Made by a program: the position numbers and the translations under genes. From the NCBI GenBank assembly GCA_963210315.1, contig OY723311.1, positions 1,674,001 through 1,738,000 on the forward strand: DNA of 64,000 nucleotides, written 5' to 3'. Positions 33,611 to 45,824 of the stretch are shown here, piece by piece. This stretch comes from Rhynchopus euleeides (taxonomy: Eukaryota; Euglenozoa; Diplonemea; Diplonemida; Diplonemidae). Each line of letters opens with the position of its first letter. The first letter of the stretch is position 1. The notes below the pieces were generated by a model. That model ran no database searches. It was not told the DNA's origin and saw only the letters and a list, made by a program, of their open reading frames with translations.

Positions 33611-35128
33611 ATGCATGCCCAGCCCAACGCCATCAACTGCCGCACACACCACCCACGTCGCAGTGGTGGGAAGGGGTCGATGGACCATCTACCCCTGCAG
33701 TATGGTCAGCAGCCCCAGCAGTATGTCTCCGGCGCGGTTGCGTCGGAGCTGAAGCAGACGCGGGAGCAGCTGCAGGCTCAGTCGCAGCACAACGAGGTTC
33801 TGCAGAAGACGATCCAGACGATGAAGGCCGCTCTGGATCAGCAGCAGACACCGCAGGGGCGGAGGCTGTCCAACGTGCCCTCGGTGGTGTCGATGAACTT
33901 CAAGTCGAATGATGTGACGCCTGTCCTGGCCCCTGGGAACTGGCAGGTGGGGGGGCGGCCCCCTGTGCTGACCCCTGTGGACGGCCCGACGCAACCCCCA
34001 GCGCACACGCCGCGGCAGCACCTCGCTGTGCCTGCACCCACGCCGTGCGACTTCCCCACGCCCCCGCAGGTCAAGACGCCTCTCAGCGCCGAGTGGCTGC
34101 CGGCACCTGCCCCTGCGAAGGTTCCAGAGCAGGTGGTCCCTGCTGGGCAGCCGTCGCCCAGGACGCAGATGACGCTCGATATGCTGCGTGCGATGTGCCC
34201 TCCAGGTGTGTCGTACGACGCTCTGCTGAAGCATGCGTCGAAGCTTGCGGAGGATGCGAAGAGGCAGCAGCCTGGGAAGGTGGATGTGCCGTCGGCGCTG
34301 CCTTCGGCTGACACGTCTGTCCCGCCCTTCCTGCCGCGTGCGGAGGAGGATGAGGAGGACGACCTGCCGACACACTTCTCTGCGAATATGGTGGGGAACG
34401 ACGTGACGCGCACAGACCTGATGCAGCGGCTGATGAAGGACCTGCGCTCCAACCACCAGCAGCAGCCGCAGCAGATGCATCAGTTTATGGGCCAGCAGCA
34501 GCAGCATCAGCAGCAGGCGCATCTCCCACAGGTGGTGCCTGTGCCTGTGCAGATGCCCATGGCACAGGCAGCACCCCGCGTGTCAGCTGCGCCTCCGCCT
34601 CCGCCGCCGCCGCCACAGGCCTACCAGCAGCAGCAGCAGCACGAACAGCAGCTCCTGCTGCTGCAACATCAACAGCGGCAGCTGCAGCAACAGCAGCAGC
34701 CCTTGGTAGCGCCCCCGCCGGTGCCGCGTGCGCTGCCCCCGCCGCCACCTGCGTTGTGTGTGCGCCCGGCACAGCCGCATGCGGCAAGCCCACAGGGCGC
34801 GTTGCTGCCGCGGGTCAGCCCCCCCCGGCCTCCTGCGCCTGCAGAGGCGGAGGACCCGTGGGGTCCGGGGGACGTCGTGGATCTGTCGCGGCGTCTGGCG
34901 CACGACCTGCGGGCCCGCCCGCCCAGCCCGCCGCCTCTCCCCAACGCGGGGATGATCGTCAATGCGCTGAACAGAGGCCCCGATGCGCACGCAGCGTACC
35001 CCGCACAGCCGCCGCAGCTGCACAGCCGCCTCGAAGAGTATCAAAAGGCGGCAGAGTCGATACTGGCGAGTGCGGCCCAAACTGACACGCATCGGCCGGA
35101 CATCTGGTCTGAGATTCAGCTGCCCTAG
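33611..35128 (+). CDS. Gln/Pro-rich low-complexity protein
   Basis: Single exon. The frame opens at ATG 33611 (505 aa), but ATG 33680 (MDHLPLQYGQQPQQYV) lies just after a plausible acceptor CCCAG at 33623 and is my preferred start, giving 482 aa. A short coiled coil (SELKQTREQLQAQSQHNEVL) is followed by Pro-rich linkers, one ordered helical stretch (RAMCPPGVSYDALLKHASKL) and long Gln tracts (34459-34700). GC-ending codon bias supports coding. No domain recognised. Such composition fits scaffolding or RNP proteins, which is only a guess. Confidence 0.6.
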   Translation: MHAQPNAINCRTHHPRRSGGKGSMDHLPLQYGQQPQQYVSGAVASELKQTREQLQAQSQHNEVLQKTIQTMKAALDQQQTPQGRRLSNVPSVVSMNFKSNDVTPVLAPGNWQVGGRPPVLTPVDGPTQPPAHTPRQHLAVPAPTPCDFPTPPQVKTPLSAEWLPAPAPAKVPEQVVPAGQPSPRTQMTLDMLRAMCPPGVSYDALLKHASKLAEDAKRQQPGKVDVPSALPSADTSVPPFLPRAEEDEEDDLPTHFSANMVGNDVTRTDLMQRLMKDLRSNHQQQPQQMHQFMGQQQQHQQQAHLPQVVPVPVQMPMAQAAPRVSAAPPPPPPPPQAYQQQQQHEQQLLLLQHQQRQLQQQQQPLVAPPPVPRALPPPPPALCVRPAQPHAASPQGALLPRVSPPRPPAPAEAEDPWGPGDVVDLSRRLAHDLRARPPSPPPLPNAGMIVNALNRGPDAHAAYPAQPPQLHSRLEEYQKAAESILASAAQTDTHRPDIWSEIQLP

Positions 35129-36258
35129 GCCTCAGCGAGAAGGGTGGGGGACACGCTGGTGTCGTTGAATATTCAATGCGATGCGTTTGGGGTGCCGCGG
35201 CTGGGGGTGGGTGGGGAATCAGAGCCAGCGGTTCACCGGCTCGCTTGTGTGACTGGTGTGGCGAATGGGTGTTGCTGGTGTGTTGGTGTAAGCTGCAGCA
35301 GGTCGCGGCTCGTTACCAGCCCGCCGTGGGGCAACAGCAAGTGGCATATTTGTGGCGCGGAATCGCCTTTCATCTGCCGTTGCTTCTGCTTCCCCCAGCC
35401 ACCCCCCTCGTGTGTTGTGCGTGTCCTGTTGTAAAGAAGACCAAGCCAGCAACAACGACCCCCCCCCCCCCCCACCCACAACAATCACCACACGTTCAAA
35501 TTTGGAGCGCCTTTCCACAACGCCCCCCCCCCTCCTTTGTCCTGTACCATCTCATATCCCCCCATCTGTACCCAAATAGAATTGCTCTTTCTCTGTTATG
35601 TACCACTTGGTGTGGGTCGGTTCTGCTGTCCACCACCCCTCCTTCCCTTCACCCATCTTCCCTTCACCGCACTTCACCTCGCCGAATGGCGTGCGAACGA
35701 ATCTCATGGAGGGGCAGGGGAGTGGGGGTAATTGGTTTGAACAAACTACAGACAACACACGCGCGAGGTTGGGTCCTGTAGGCTTTCAGGGTTGAACCTT
35801 CAGGCACACGCCGAGAAAAAAATCCTCTGCGTGTGTCAAAGGCCTGGGGGACATTGGCAACATCCGCCGATCGCAACCACACCTTGCTGACGGACCGACA
35901 CCCGAAACAGGATGGACCGGTCTGCTGCCGACGGGGGGAGGGTTACTCAGGGTGGAGACATGGAGCGGTGCGGCATGCATTATACGTGCCTCAATAACAA
36001 CGGCACCAGGGTACGTACGCCCCACCCCCTCGCACCCCCATGCCTTTTGTGCAGCCGAGGTTACACCTGAGCAGTGTGACAGACCGCCTGCTATGTTGAA
36101 GCTGTGTGTATTGTCTTAATTGTGGTATGCGCAGGGCCAACATCAACCCCGCCTAAAGCCTAGTCACCTCACACACACGTCCCGCCAGGCAGGCTTGTTG
36201 GAGCCGCTCAGGCACAACAAGGCAGAGCCTACACAGAGGGGTTTCCCGCCGTGGCGAG
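35129..36258. other. Intergenic; no gene
   Basis: C-runs at about 35460 and 35523; no credible frame. The ATG at 36259 follows CCCGCCGTGGCGAG. Confidence 0.6.
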
Positions 36259-39200
36259 ATGGCGGCGGAGATGCGCAAAGCGTGGGGCGTGTCTGTCGAC
36301 CAAAGACGGACACGAACCCGGCAGGTGGACCAGGAGGCGGTGCGCAGCTTAATGGAGATCTGCGGTCCGGACCTGACGGAGCGGGGTGCGAAGAAGCTTC
36401 TCAGAGACCAGCGGGGGGACACCACTGCGGCTCTCAACTTCTTCATGGACATGCCGCCGCACCAGCGGGCGCGCCTCAATGCGGCGAGCTCGGGGAGCGA
36501 CGACGAGGGGGGCAGCCATCCGGAGATCGGCCCCATTAACGCAACTCTCCCGCGCGGCTGGCACTCCTTTCGAACCGAAATCGTGGCGTGGGTTAAGGCG
36601 CAGTGCGCGGGGCTCGGCGTGTCCGTCAACCTGGCGCATGCGGAGACAACGCAGCTCCCACACATCCTCCCGGCGCAACGCGTGCAGACCGACTTCGCGC
36701 ACCTGAGGGCGCTGCTGGAGTCTGCGCAAGGTGCGCACAACGTCGGCCTGCAGTGCCTCGAGGAGGCCGCAGAGGTGGAGGATGATGTTGACGGGAAGCT
36801 GTGGCTGCCCCGGAGTTTCAGCGAAGACGAGGACATCGGGAAGGCGCGCACCGTGGATGTGCACCTGCGGAAGGGCTTTGTCGACGCGATGCTGCAGCGC
36901 GAAAAGAAGTTTGAAGAATCCTCCCAGACCTACAAGTCTGTGGAGTCGAAGCTCATCTCCCTCAAGAACATGACAGGTTCCATCGACTGGCGCTCGCAGT
37001 GGCTGCGGGGCACGGGCCCCACAGAGACGCCTGTCGATAAGACATCGAGGGGTGCCGTGACGGTGCAGGTCAACGGATCCTCCGACTCCTACATCATCCC
37101 CGCCTGCATGCTGTCCTTCCCGAAGACCGCAGAGAGCCACCACGCCTGCAGCGCACGCTTCTCCGCCACCAACCACATCAGCCGAGACCCTGTCGCACCC
37201 CTCGCTGTCGAAACCGCGTGTTCAAAGGTCATGATCTTCGACCGCGTTGGGAACACCGTCAGCCCGACCTGGCTTTCTGCCATCACCGACACGCTGCAGA
37301 ACCGCTTCTTAGACACACAAATCTTCTACAAGCGCACCCGGGAGGGATACCGTTTTGCAGTGTGCGGGCTCGGTGCCTATTGGGTGCGGTACTGGCTGCT
37401 GGGGCGTCTCCTCTACCAAATCCCCGCAGGGCATTCCGGCCTGCGCGGTGACGCGGTGGACGAGATGGAGCAGAAGACGGGCTGCGCTATCCTCCTGACC
37501 CCCCAGCCCTGCGCGCCCCGCGAGAAGGCGGTGAAGGCTGCCGTGTGGGAGTGGAAGGGGGGCCCCAACTGGACGGCGTACCCGCCGGACCAGATTGCAA
37601 TCATAGAAGAGGCGCACGCTGCTGGGCTGACGGGCGCAGACATCTCTCTCAAGTATGCCTACACACAGCACCGCATGGCATGGCAGCACGATAAACGCCT
37701 GGCCACACCGCAGATGGGGGGGTTGTGAGGGATCTGCCCTGCGCCGCATTGCTCTGTGGGTGACCTCCTGTGTTCCCACATTCCCACCACCACCACCACC
37801 ACCCACCCCCACAGCTCCAATGCTTACCGCATTGAATTTTCCGACATGATGCAGGTCAACACCGATTCGCACACCCGGCGGCCAGTGCGGCGTGTGGTGC
37901 CGTCGCAGCCAACCCGGTCGCCGCAGCCCATGCCCCCTGCCGAGGGCGTGCAGAGCGACGACCCTCTGCAGATGTTTGTCGACGGGGAGCTGGGGCGCGA
38001 TGCAGCGTGGCACCTCAGCCGGCTTGCGGGGCAGGAGATCGAAGCGATGTGGGGCTCCGAAATCCTTGGGGGCAACATCGGGGGCGGCGCGCTGCGCATG
38101 CGGGAGTCAGCGGAAGAAGACGACGACGACGATGACGATGACGACGACGACGGGGAGGGTGACGGCGACGGCGACGATGCATGGGCGGAAGCCATGCAAC
38201 GCGAAGCCCCTATCCCCCCCACACTCGACGCCCCTCAGGGGCAGGCCGAGGCTGCGGAGGCAGAGGCAGAGGCAGAGGGCGGCGACGCGGAAGAGGAGTC
38301 GGAGGAGGAGGACGAGGAAGAGGATGAGGAGGACGACGAGCTGGCCATGGCCCTCGCCATGTCTATGGCTGAGGCAGAAGCAGCGGCGCCCGCCGGCGGG
38401 GCGGGAGGCGGCGACGCCGGCGCCGACGCCCCCCCGCCTCCGCCCTCTGCCGACGCGGCGGCTGCACCGCAGCACGTCGACCCCCAGCCGCAGGAGGAGC
38501 CGGAGCCGGAGCCCCAGCCCACAGACAGGGTCGAGGAGGAGGCCCCCGAGCCGGCACCCGCACCCACACCCGCCACGCCTTCGAAGGACGTTGTGGAGGA
38601 CAGCTCGAAGGCAGCACGGTCGCCCGAGCCGCCTGTGTCCCCCCCGGATGTGGAGAAGACGCCGCCTTCGGCGGCGGAGGGGCACATGTGGGTCGCGGTG
38701 GTGGGACCGCACAACACGCGCAGCATCGCCCTCTCGCTGATCGAGAGGGAGCGCGAGGTGCGCGAGGTGATGCTGCGGGTGCTGCCCAGCATGCAGGGGT
38801 GCATCTCGCCTGAGGAGGTGATGGTGCGGACGCAGTGCAAGGTTGTGGCGCACGAGGGCCCAGGCATGGTGCGCCTGGTGGGCTACCCTGCGGATATCGA
38901 GAAGGCACGCGCCGGGTTGGTCAAGCTCATGCCGATGTGGCAGCAGGCGGTGCAGACGCGCCGCCTCGCCCAGGTCACGAAGGATCTGGTCCGCGAGCTC
39001 TCGAAGATCGAGGTCCGCGTCCCCATCTCCGACCGCATGCGGCAGCTGCTCTCGCAGCCCATCGGGATGCATGCCTCGAGCCACCTCCGCAGCCAGAAGG
39101 GGCAGAGCCTCCTCGACAAGTATAGGATGGGCCGCCGCACCGACAGGCGCACCGATCAGCCAGACGTGGGGAAGGTGCAGGTGATGTGGGTCAGCCTGGA

Positions 39201-42200
39201 CGAGTTTGCGATGGACATCACGAAGCGTATGTCAGACCACGGCGTGCCTGTCCCGAAGGAGTGGACGCCGCAGGGTGCGTCCATCGGGCTGTACATCGGG
39301 GATACCGTTCGGAGCAGTGCGTCGTTCAGCACGACGCCTGCAGCCCTGAAGGCTGTGGACAGCTGCAATGCTCCGGTGACGGAGGATGGGCATGTCCTGA
39401 AGGTGGACAGCTGGCTCAACCTCGACCCCGAGACGCAGAGGACGACGCTGGATGTGTTCCTGCGTACCGTGGAGGACTGGCTGAAGTGCACCTGCGAGCA
39501 GCGCGTGTCCGACCCGGGCAGGCCGTCCCTGGTGACCATCGAGGTGGAGTGGGAAGTCCCCCCGCGCAAGGAGGTGCGTGGGCACCACGGCATGTGGAGG
39601 CAGGACGGGCTGACTATCAACAAGTATGGTTTGCTGTTTCGGGGTTCGGTGGATAGGGGTGGGGCGGCCAGCAAAACATGAAAGGGGCCCACTCTGTAGT
39701 GCTCTGAGGGTACCCTTGGCTGTGTGACAGATTTGGGGCACGCCGACAAACCACACCCATCCTCGCTCCACCCCCTCACAGCTATTGGTGCAGCAGCCCT
39801 CTGCACCGCGACTGGCCTTTCTGCGAGCACGTGGGTGACATCCGCCTCCCGCACTGGTCGTGCTGTGGGGAGCGCAACCTGAAGGCACGCTGCACAAAGG
39901 TATGTCCCCCCCTTTGCGTGCACCGATCAGCAGTGTCTTGCACTGCTGTGTTGGGATGAGTTCACAATTTCCATCAATCTCCGTGTTCTGCAGTTGTCCC
40001 CTGCCTGCCTATGCATGCATCATACCACACACACACCCCATTGCAGGCTGTGCGGCCGAAGGGGATCCAGCTGGGCAGCCGCGTGGTGGTGAAGGAGTCA
40101 GTCAAGGAGCCGAAGTTCAAGTGGGGCCAGGTGAAGCACGGCGACGTCGGGACTGTTGTGAAGATCGACCGCGACCAGAAGGACAAATGCATGATCGAGT
40201 TCCCCCAGTGCAAGAAGTGGAAGGGCTACATCCCCGACCTGGAGCTGGCGCCGCTCGACAAGCAGAAGGGCGTGCTTCACAACCCTTCGCTGGGCTGCCT
40301 CCGGAGGGTCGCAGACAAAGAGCAGTACGACAACATCGCCAGCGTGAGCTCTGCACACGACATCATCGCGCGTGTCTCTATGAAGCTGGTGCAGCAGAAG
40401 TGGTGCATGCTGGCAGACCAATACCTCCTGGCAGAGCTGGGGCGCGTCCTGTCGAGTGTGGCGCCGAAGGACGAGGTCGGGACTGACCTCAGGGCCGCGC
40501 ATGCGACAACGCAGCGCGCACGCCACCGCCTGAAGGAGATGGAGAAGGACGCGGAGAAGATCTCCTCGCAGCTCATCGACAGCCTCTACCAGGTCAAGCG
40601 GGGCCTGATGAAGCTGCAGAAGCAGCAGGCGGGGCTGGCGGAGGACGACAAGGACAGGAAGGACACCGACTCCCTGCTGGAGCTGCTGGAGTCGCTCATC
40701 GAGCTGTCGCGGGAGAACCTGCGTGAGTGGTTGCAGGCCGTCAGCGCTGCGGACTTCGAGGCGGAGCGGCAGCTGCTCCGCCTGCGTGAGGCGATCTCCA
40801 AGAAGGAGCAGTTCGACCGGAGGCGGCGGACCGTGTGGGACATCATCCAGCACATCTCCGATGTCAGCGGGGCGTTCGTCGACTACAGGCCGCCCAACCT
40901 GCACCTTCGTGTCTCGGGCAACGAGGTCAACATCCGCGCAGCCATGCAGCACCTCCGCTTCCTTGGCGACGAGGGGGCGCAGGGCTTGGAGAAGTCTGTC
41001 ACTGTGTCTGTCGCGCCAGATGTCGCGGCGCGCCTCCGCCGCAACAGCTGCGTCATGCTGCAGCTGATCGAGCAGCAGGCGGGGCTGCACGACGCGACGC
41101 TGGGCGACGACAACATCCTGGAGCTTGTCGGGACCGAGGAGCAGGTGCTCAACGCCATCAGCTTCCTCGACATCCGCGACCAGATCCAGAGCGACGAATA
41201 CTCAATGCCGCTGCTCAGCCAGGCCGCGCAGGACTGGGGCAGGCAGCAGAGCGCCATCCCCGCCTCCGACCCCAAGACGTGCTCCGCCTGCCTGTCCGCA
41301 GAGGACGAGCCGCTGTATGAACTTCTGTGCGGGCACAACGTGCACCCCGGGTGTCTGCGGATGTGGGTGTCGTCGTGCATCGAGCGCTCGAAAGGCATCA
41401 CCGAGAGCGGCGAGATGGAGGGCCCAGGTGCGGTGGCTGTGTGCCCCATGACAGGGGGTGGCGGGTGCACCCACGTCCTCACGACACGCGAGTTCTGCGA
41501 GGCGGCGCGTGTGTCGGATGGGAAGGGGGGCGGCGCGCACAACACGCTGGACAACCTCGACAAGCACATCCGGAAGCGCCTCCCGACGCACGACAAGATC
41601 CGCAGCTGCCCGAAGTGCAGCGAGTGGGTCATCGTCGGGCCCAAGGCAGAGCCGCTGCAGTGCAAGGCGTGCAGCCACATCTTCTGCGCTGTGAGGGGCA
41701 TGCCGCGCTGCGGCGGTGTGGCGCACTACTTCTCCAGCTGTGACCAGGTATGCTGATGTGTGCAGAGGCTGTTCGTGATGTGATGCGGTGTTACCGTCAT
41801 ACACCCCGAGACGGTGGAGGGGGTCATCAAAGGTTCGCTTGGTGTGGCCTCTCCCCAAATCAAGAATCAGCGTGTGTGCAAGGGGGGGTCCTGATGCTCG
41901 CTGGCGTGTTTCTCGTATGTGTGCGCCACCCACCACTCGCCCCTCAGTTTGCGAAGGCGAAGGTGGAGACGATGAAGCGCCGCGGCCAGAGCGTCACAGC
42001 CGAGGTGGAGGCAGTGGGGCAGATGCCTGAGAACTGCGTGCCCTGCAGGAGGTGCCAGTCGTGGATCATGCGTGAGGAGGACCTGGGGCAGCGGTGCCGC
42101 TACATGGTCTGCAGGGAGTGCATGTACGAGTTCTGCTGGCTGTGCCTGATGCCTGCTGTCAACCACAAGCACGTCCACACGGCTGACACGCCGCAGGAGG

Positions 42201-43306
42201 ACAGGGCCAAGGCACCTGAGTGTGACCCTGACCACAGGTATGTTGCCTTCAGTGCTGCCACAACGTCATCCCACGCTGCGCAGGGACAAGCGCCGCATCG
42301 AGCTGATGAACAAGATGCAGGAGGGCGAGGTCGTCAGCGTGTGGCGCGACTGCAGCTCATGCTCGCGCTGCGACAAGTGGCCCATCCCTGCAGGGGAGAA
42401 GGCGTACGGCTGCCTGCAGTGCCCCAACGTCTACCTCTGCGAGGGCTGCGAGAGCCAGGGGTGCACCATCGACGCCTCCCACGTATGCCTCCTTCTGCCG
42501 TTGTCGGGGTGGCAGGCGCACCACCTCGCCTCTCATCCCCTGTTGCCCCGCCTGCCCAGCACCACACCCCACCACCTGCAGGTGTTGGATGACCTGCCGC
42601 GCTTCGATGTCTCGGCAGCGGTGCCCCCTGCGCCGCTGCAGGAGCGGGAGGAGATCGATGTCGACGAGTCGTTCTGGAATGACATCCTGCCGCGCGACGG
42701 CACCTGGGAGTGCCGTGAATGCCTCGAGACATGCACGGGGGACGTGTGCCCGCTGTGCGGCGAGCGGCGCCTCCGCGTGTCGTCGAAGGTGCTGTGCCCA
42801 GGGGGACACGACATGGAGATGTCCGCCAGCACCTCGGGCGGCTACAAGGACGGGTGGGTCTGCACGCTCTGCGGCGACTCGGGGAGGGGCGAGCGCTGGC
42901 TGTGCGCACCCTGCCAGGCAGACTACTGCTACGCCTGCACGCCACGCAGCACGGCGCCTTCCCTTAGCTGCCCGGGCGGGCACACGCTGCGGAACCAGTC
43001 GGGGCTCGCCACGAAGGGCGTGTGCAGCGGTCCTGGGTGTGCAGTCGTCTTCCCCACAGCAGAGCATGCGCGGTGGCGCTGCGAGGCGTGCGACTATGAT
43101 GTGTGCGCCCCCTGCTACAAGGGCAAGGTATGACACTCGGTGTCGAACTGACACCATGAAAGCCATTACGAAAGCCGAAGGCTTTGTCCTGCCTCACCAC
43201 AGTTGGTTGCGTTGCAATGCAATAATGCACATCCTCCCCAATACAGGCACCTGTGACAAACCCTCGGAAACATTTCATCAACCTGTTCGGCCTGCGCACG
43301 CTGTGA
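36259..43306 (+). CDS. Large multidomain RBR E3 ubiquitin ligase (UBA-like, WWE, UIM, MIB-like, RBR, ZZ)
   Basis: Eight exons: 36259-37652, 37815-39623, 39782-39899, 40047-41747, 41948-42237, 42284-42482, 42582-43127 and 43247-43306; about 2038 aa. Order of modules: UBA-like (DLTERGAKKLLRDQRGDTTA, about 35-70); WWE (WEWKGGPNWTAYP, then NAYRIEFSDMMQVN across intron 1, about 430-500); acidic stretch with a UIM (DDELAMALAMSMAEAEA, about 640); KH-like region (about 750-840); MIB/HERC2-like (GSRVVVKESV..WGQVKHGDVGTVVKI, about 1114-1170); helical region; RING1 (CSACLSAEDEP, about 1518); IBR (CPKC..CKACSHIFC); RING2 (CRRCQSWIMREEDLGQRC, about 1705-1750, catalytic Cys in QRCRYMVC near 1722); ZZ/RanBP2-type fingers to the end. 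RBR ligases pass ubiquitin through the RING2 Cys; WWE, UBA and UIM would read PAR or ubiquitin. Exon 8 is less certain: reading through gives a stop at 43133. Confidence 0.85.
37653..37814 (+). other. RBR-ligase intron 1, inside the WWE domain
   Basis: GTATGC to CCCACAG, 162 bp, phase 2. Removing it joins ADISLN to SNAYRIEF and completes a WWE domain. The unspliced frame ends at a TGA at 37726 and truncates the domain. Confidence 0.88.
39624..39781 (+). other. RBR-ligase intron 2
   Basis: GTATGG to CTCACAG, 158 bp, phase 2. It leads to a 118-bp exon coding a Trp/Cys/His-rich segment (YWCSSPLHRDWPFCEHVG). Confidence 0.8.
42238..42283 (+). other. 46-bp RBR-ligase intron
   Basis: GTATGT to GCGCAG, only 46 bp, phase 2, the shortest intron I can place here. 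It joins DPDH-R to DKRRIELMNK. Confidence 0.75.
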
Positions 43307-45801
43307 CACACTAACCGACACACTGTGGCACAATGAACGGGACGACAAAATGGCTTCGATCGAGAGATAGAGAGCGAGACGCACAGCAGGCTGCCAAGCA
43401 GAGGCTGGTTTGAGACGCCGCGAGAGAGAGAGAGAGGGTTCAAGAAGGCAACATCGCCACCGCCCCCCTGCCCCTTTCATTTGTAGCACATGCATGCGTG
43501 AATGTGTAGGGGTTCTTCTTGGGGTCAAGAAGGAAGCAAGTGTTGCTACGCTGTTTTTGGTGGTTTTGTTACTGCTGGAACATCGCACACACATCCACAT
43601 CGCAGTGGCGTCTTACAGAACGGCACTGGGATGCGGTCGTCTAACCTTGCGTGCACGTGTTCCCGGGAGGGAAGGAAAGGAGGGGGCGGGGTCCAATTGT
43701 GTGACGTGTCAAAGGCGCTTCCACACACTTGCTCCGCAAATCCCTGAATGAAGAAGGGGCAGTGTCCCCCTTGAGACAGGATCGCGTCAGGATCCTGTAC
43801 GCTCCTTCAATTGCAGAGCCACGAGGCTTATTCCTGATTTCCTGATCAGCAAAAAAATACGGCGGCAAGCCGACACAGAGCGGCGGCCTAACTAATGCAA
43901 ATTGCCTCGAAGACCCCGTCCCGAGACATTTCCCCCTCTGGTTGATTCTGAAGCGCACAGACACACACCAAACACACACACACACACATCCAACTGAATT
44001 GCTTTTTGTTTTAAAAACCTTTTGCGCCAACACACACCACTCACCCACCCCCTCCCTACTTTCATTTACCCTCCCCCTCCTGCCCCTCTCTCGTCGCCGT
44101 ATGAGGAGGGGGTTTGAGAGTGTCTCTGTGTTGCACCCTATCCCCAACATGCTTCAAAGAGAGTACAACACCTGCACCAGTGGATGGTGCAGGGTGGGTG
44201 GGGGGTGGGGGGTGGGGGGTGGGGGGTGGGGTTCTGATGATCGCCTGCGGCATACGGTCTTAGCTCTGGCCGCATGTGGCGTAAACGTTGTAGGGAGGGG
44301 TGGGGTCGTGGGGTCGGAAGAAGCCAGGCATCCCCCTGAGCAGACAGCAACATTATTCTCTCTTCCTGTTGCTGTTCTTCTCTGTGGGTGAGGTGGGTGA
44401 AACGGCAAAAAAAAATATGGGGGGAAAATGGCCAGATGCTGGTGTTCCTCGGCAGCAGATCGAACAAACGAACTGTAGCATTATTGAAAAGGTGTGGTGG
44501 CGGTTTAGGCAATACCCTCGGTGTTGGCCTCTTGAGGGCGATTCGACACATTGTTTTAAATAAAGGCACATCACCACATCAGCCCCCGGTGATGGATTTA
44601 ACATAGGCAGCAACAGCAGCAACCCGATTTGCTAAATCTGGGTGCGAAGGTGGGTCTGCCGGGCAGTTTGGAGTGGGGGGGTTCCCACGATCACGACAAT
44701 AAGCTATTTTGCTGGCCCCGATACCTGAGGTAACCTCAGTGTCGGGGACAGTGTGGGATTTTCCTGCGCTCCCCTCCCTTCCCCTCCCCAGGCCAGTGTT
44801 TGGCTCTCTGCCTTGCAGGCATAGAGCCTGTCTTGTCCAGAGCGCTGCATCTTCCCCCTCCACCGGGCCCCCCTTCTCCCGTCTCCACACTTGCTGTTTT
44901 CAGAGTTATTGGGCTGTCATGTTCCTGTCGTGTAGCTATTTTGTGTGCCGGGAAATGTTTTGTGACAAGACGCGCCATGCTCACGGAAAAGCGTTCAGAT
45001 CTTTAAAAAAAAGGGGGTTGCAGTGGGTGGGGATCAATGACATGCTCCACCTACACTCCACGCCCCAACGTGGCCAGAAGGTTTGCACAAAAAAACAATA
45101 CAAAAGAAAACCCCCCGGGGCAATCCCTTTGTTTTTGTTGTCATTTTTTCTTGCCCTAGCCCACTTCGCTACGCGCTCTCCCCACCATCCCGTCCCCCCC
45201 CCCCCCAGCCTCTGCCCTCTCGAAGAGTTTCCTCGACTATAAACTAGCAACGGTCCCCCCTGCACCCCCTTTTACTGCCTGCATAACGACTGAACAGTGG
45301 TCTGGTCCGCAGCCCAACTCTGCCCACCTTACTGTTCTCCCGGTTCTCTGGTTTCCTGCAGTAGGTTCCTATGCTTCCGCCCCCCACCCCCTCCTCCTTC
45401 CACACCATCGTTGGGAGACTTGCTTTATTTTTGCCTTACTCTCCACAGGCATATCCTCTTGTTCTCCTCGCCCAAAACCTCTCTTTCTGCCTCCCTGACC
45501 CAGCAGCCTGGACGCTTTGGCCTGCTGAAGCTAACCCTGTCCCGCAGATCACACTCTGCGCTCGCTGGAGCCGAGACTGACGGGTTGGGGAAAGTGGGGA
45601 GGGAGGTGGTCGAGGAGGGGGGTGGGAGGCGCAGTTTTTCTTGGCGCAGAAGAAGGGGATATCGATAAGAGCGACAGGTGGCACGATGCTCTTGGTACCC
45701 CACACCTGACGCCTCTCTGACAAAAGCCAGCTTTTGAAAGTAGCGTGTGACAAGCGACATCAGAATGAGGAAGGAAAACAGACAGTGCCGGAAAGGGGCC
45801 A
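43307..45801. other. Intergenic; no gene
   Basis: Low coding potential, (CA)n at about 43961-43988, and several C-runs. A short minus-strand frame near 44580-44700 (DPPSHPDLANRVAAVAAYVK) looks protein-like but is too short to call. Confidence 0.55.
44192..44232 (+). repeat. GGTGGGG minisatellite, G-quadruplex-prone
   Basis: About five tandem 7-bp units of GGTGGGG type. Each G-run has four or more Gs, so a G-quadruplex could form on the + strand. Confidence 0.8.
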
Positions 45802-45824
45802 TTTTTTTTAAGCACACTCGTGTG

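Noticed and set aside
37653..37728. Unspliced end of RBR exon 1
   Set aside because: Reading through gives a stop at 37726 and half a WWE domain. Splicing at GTATGC completes the domain.
37756..37814. N-terminal extension of RBR exon 2 (poly-Thr/His)
   Set aside because: This is the pyrimidine-rich acceptor region of intron 1 translated by chance, and has no ATG.
38107..39084. 325-codon minus-strand open frame
   Set aside because: Antisense to the acidic and KH-like region of the RBR ligase; simple-sequence composition.
40098..41090. 330-codon minus-strand open frame
   Set aside because: Antisense to the MIB-like/helical part of the RBR ligase; same GC-bias artefact.
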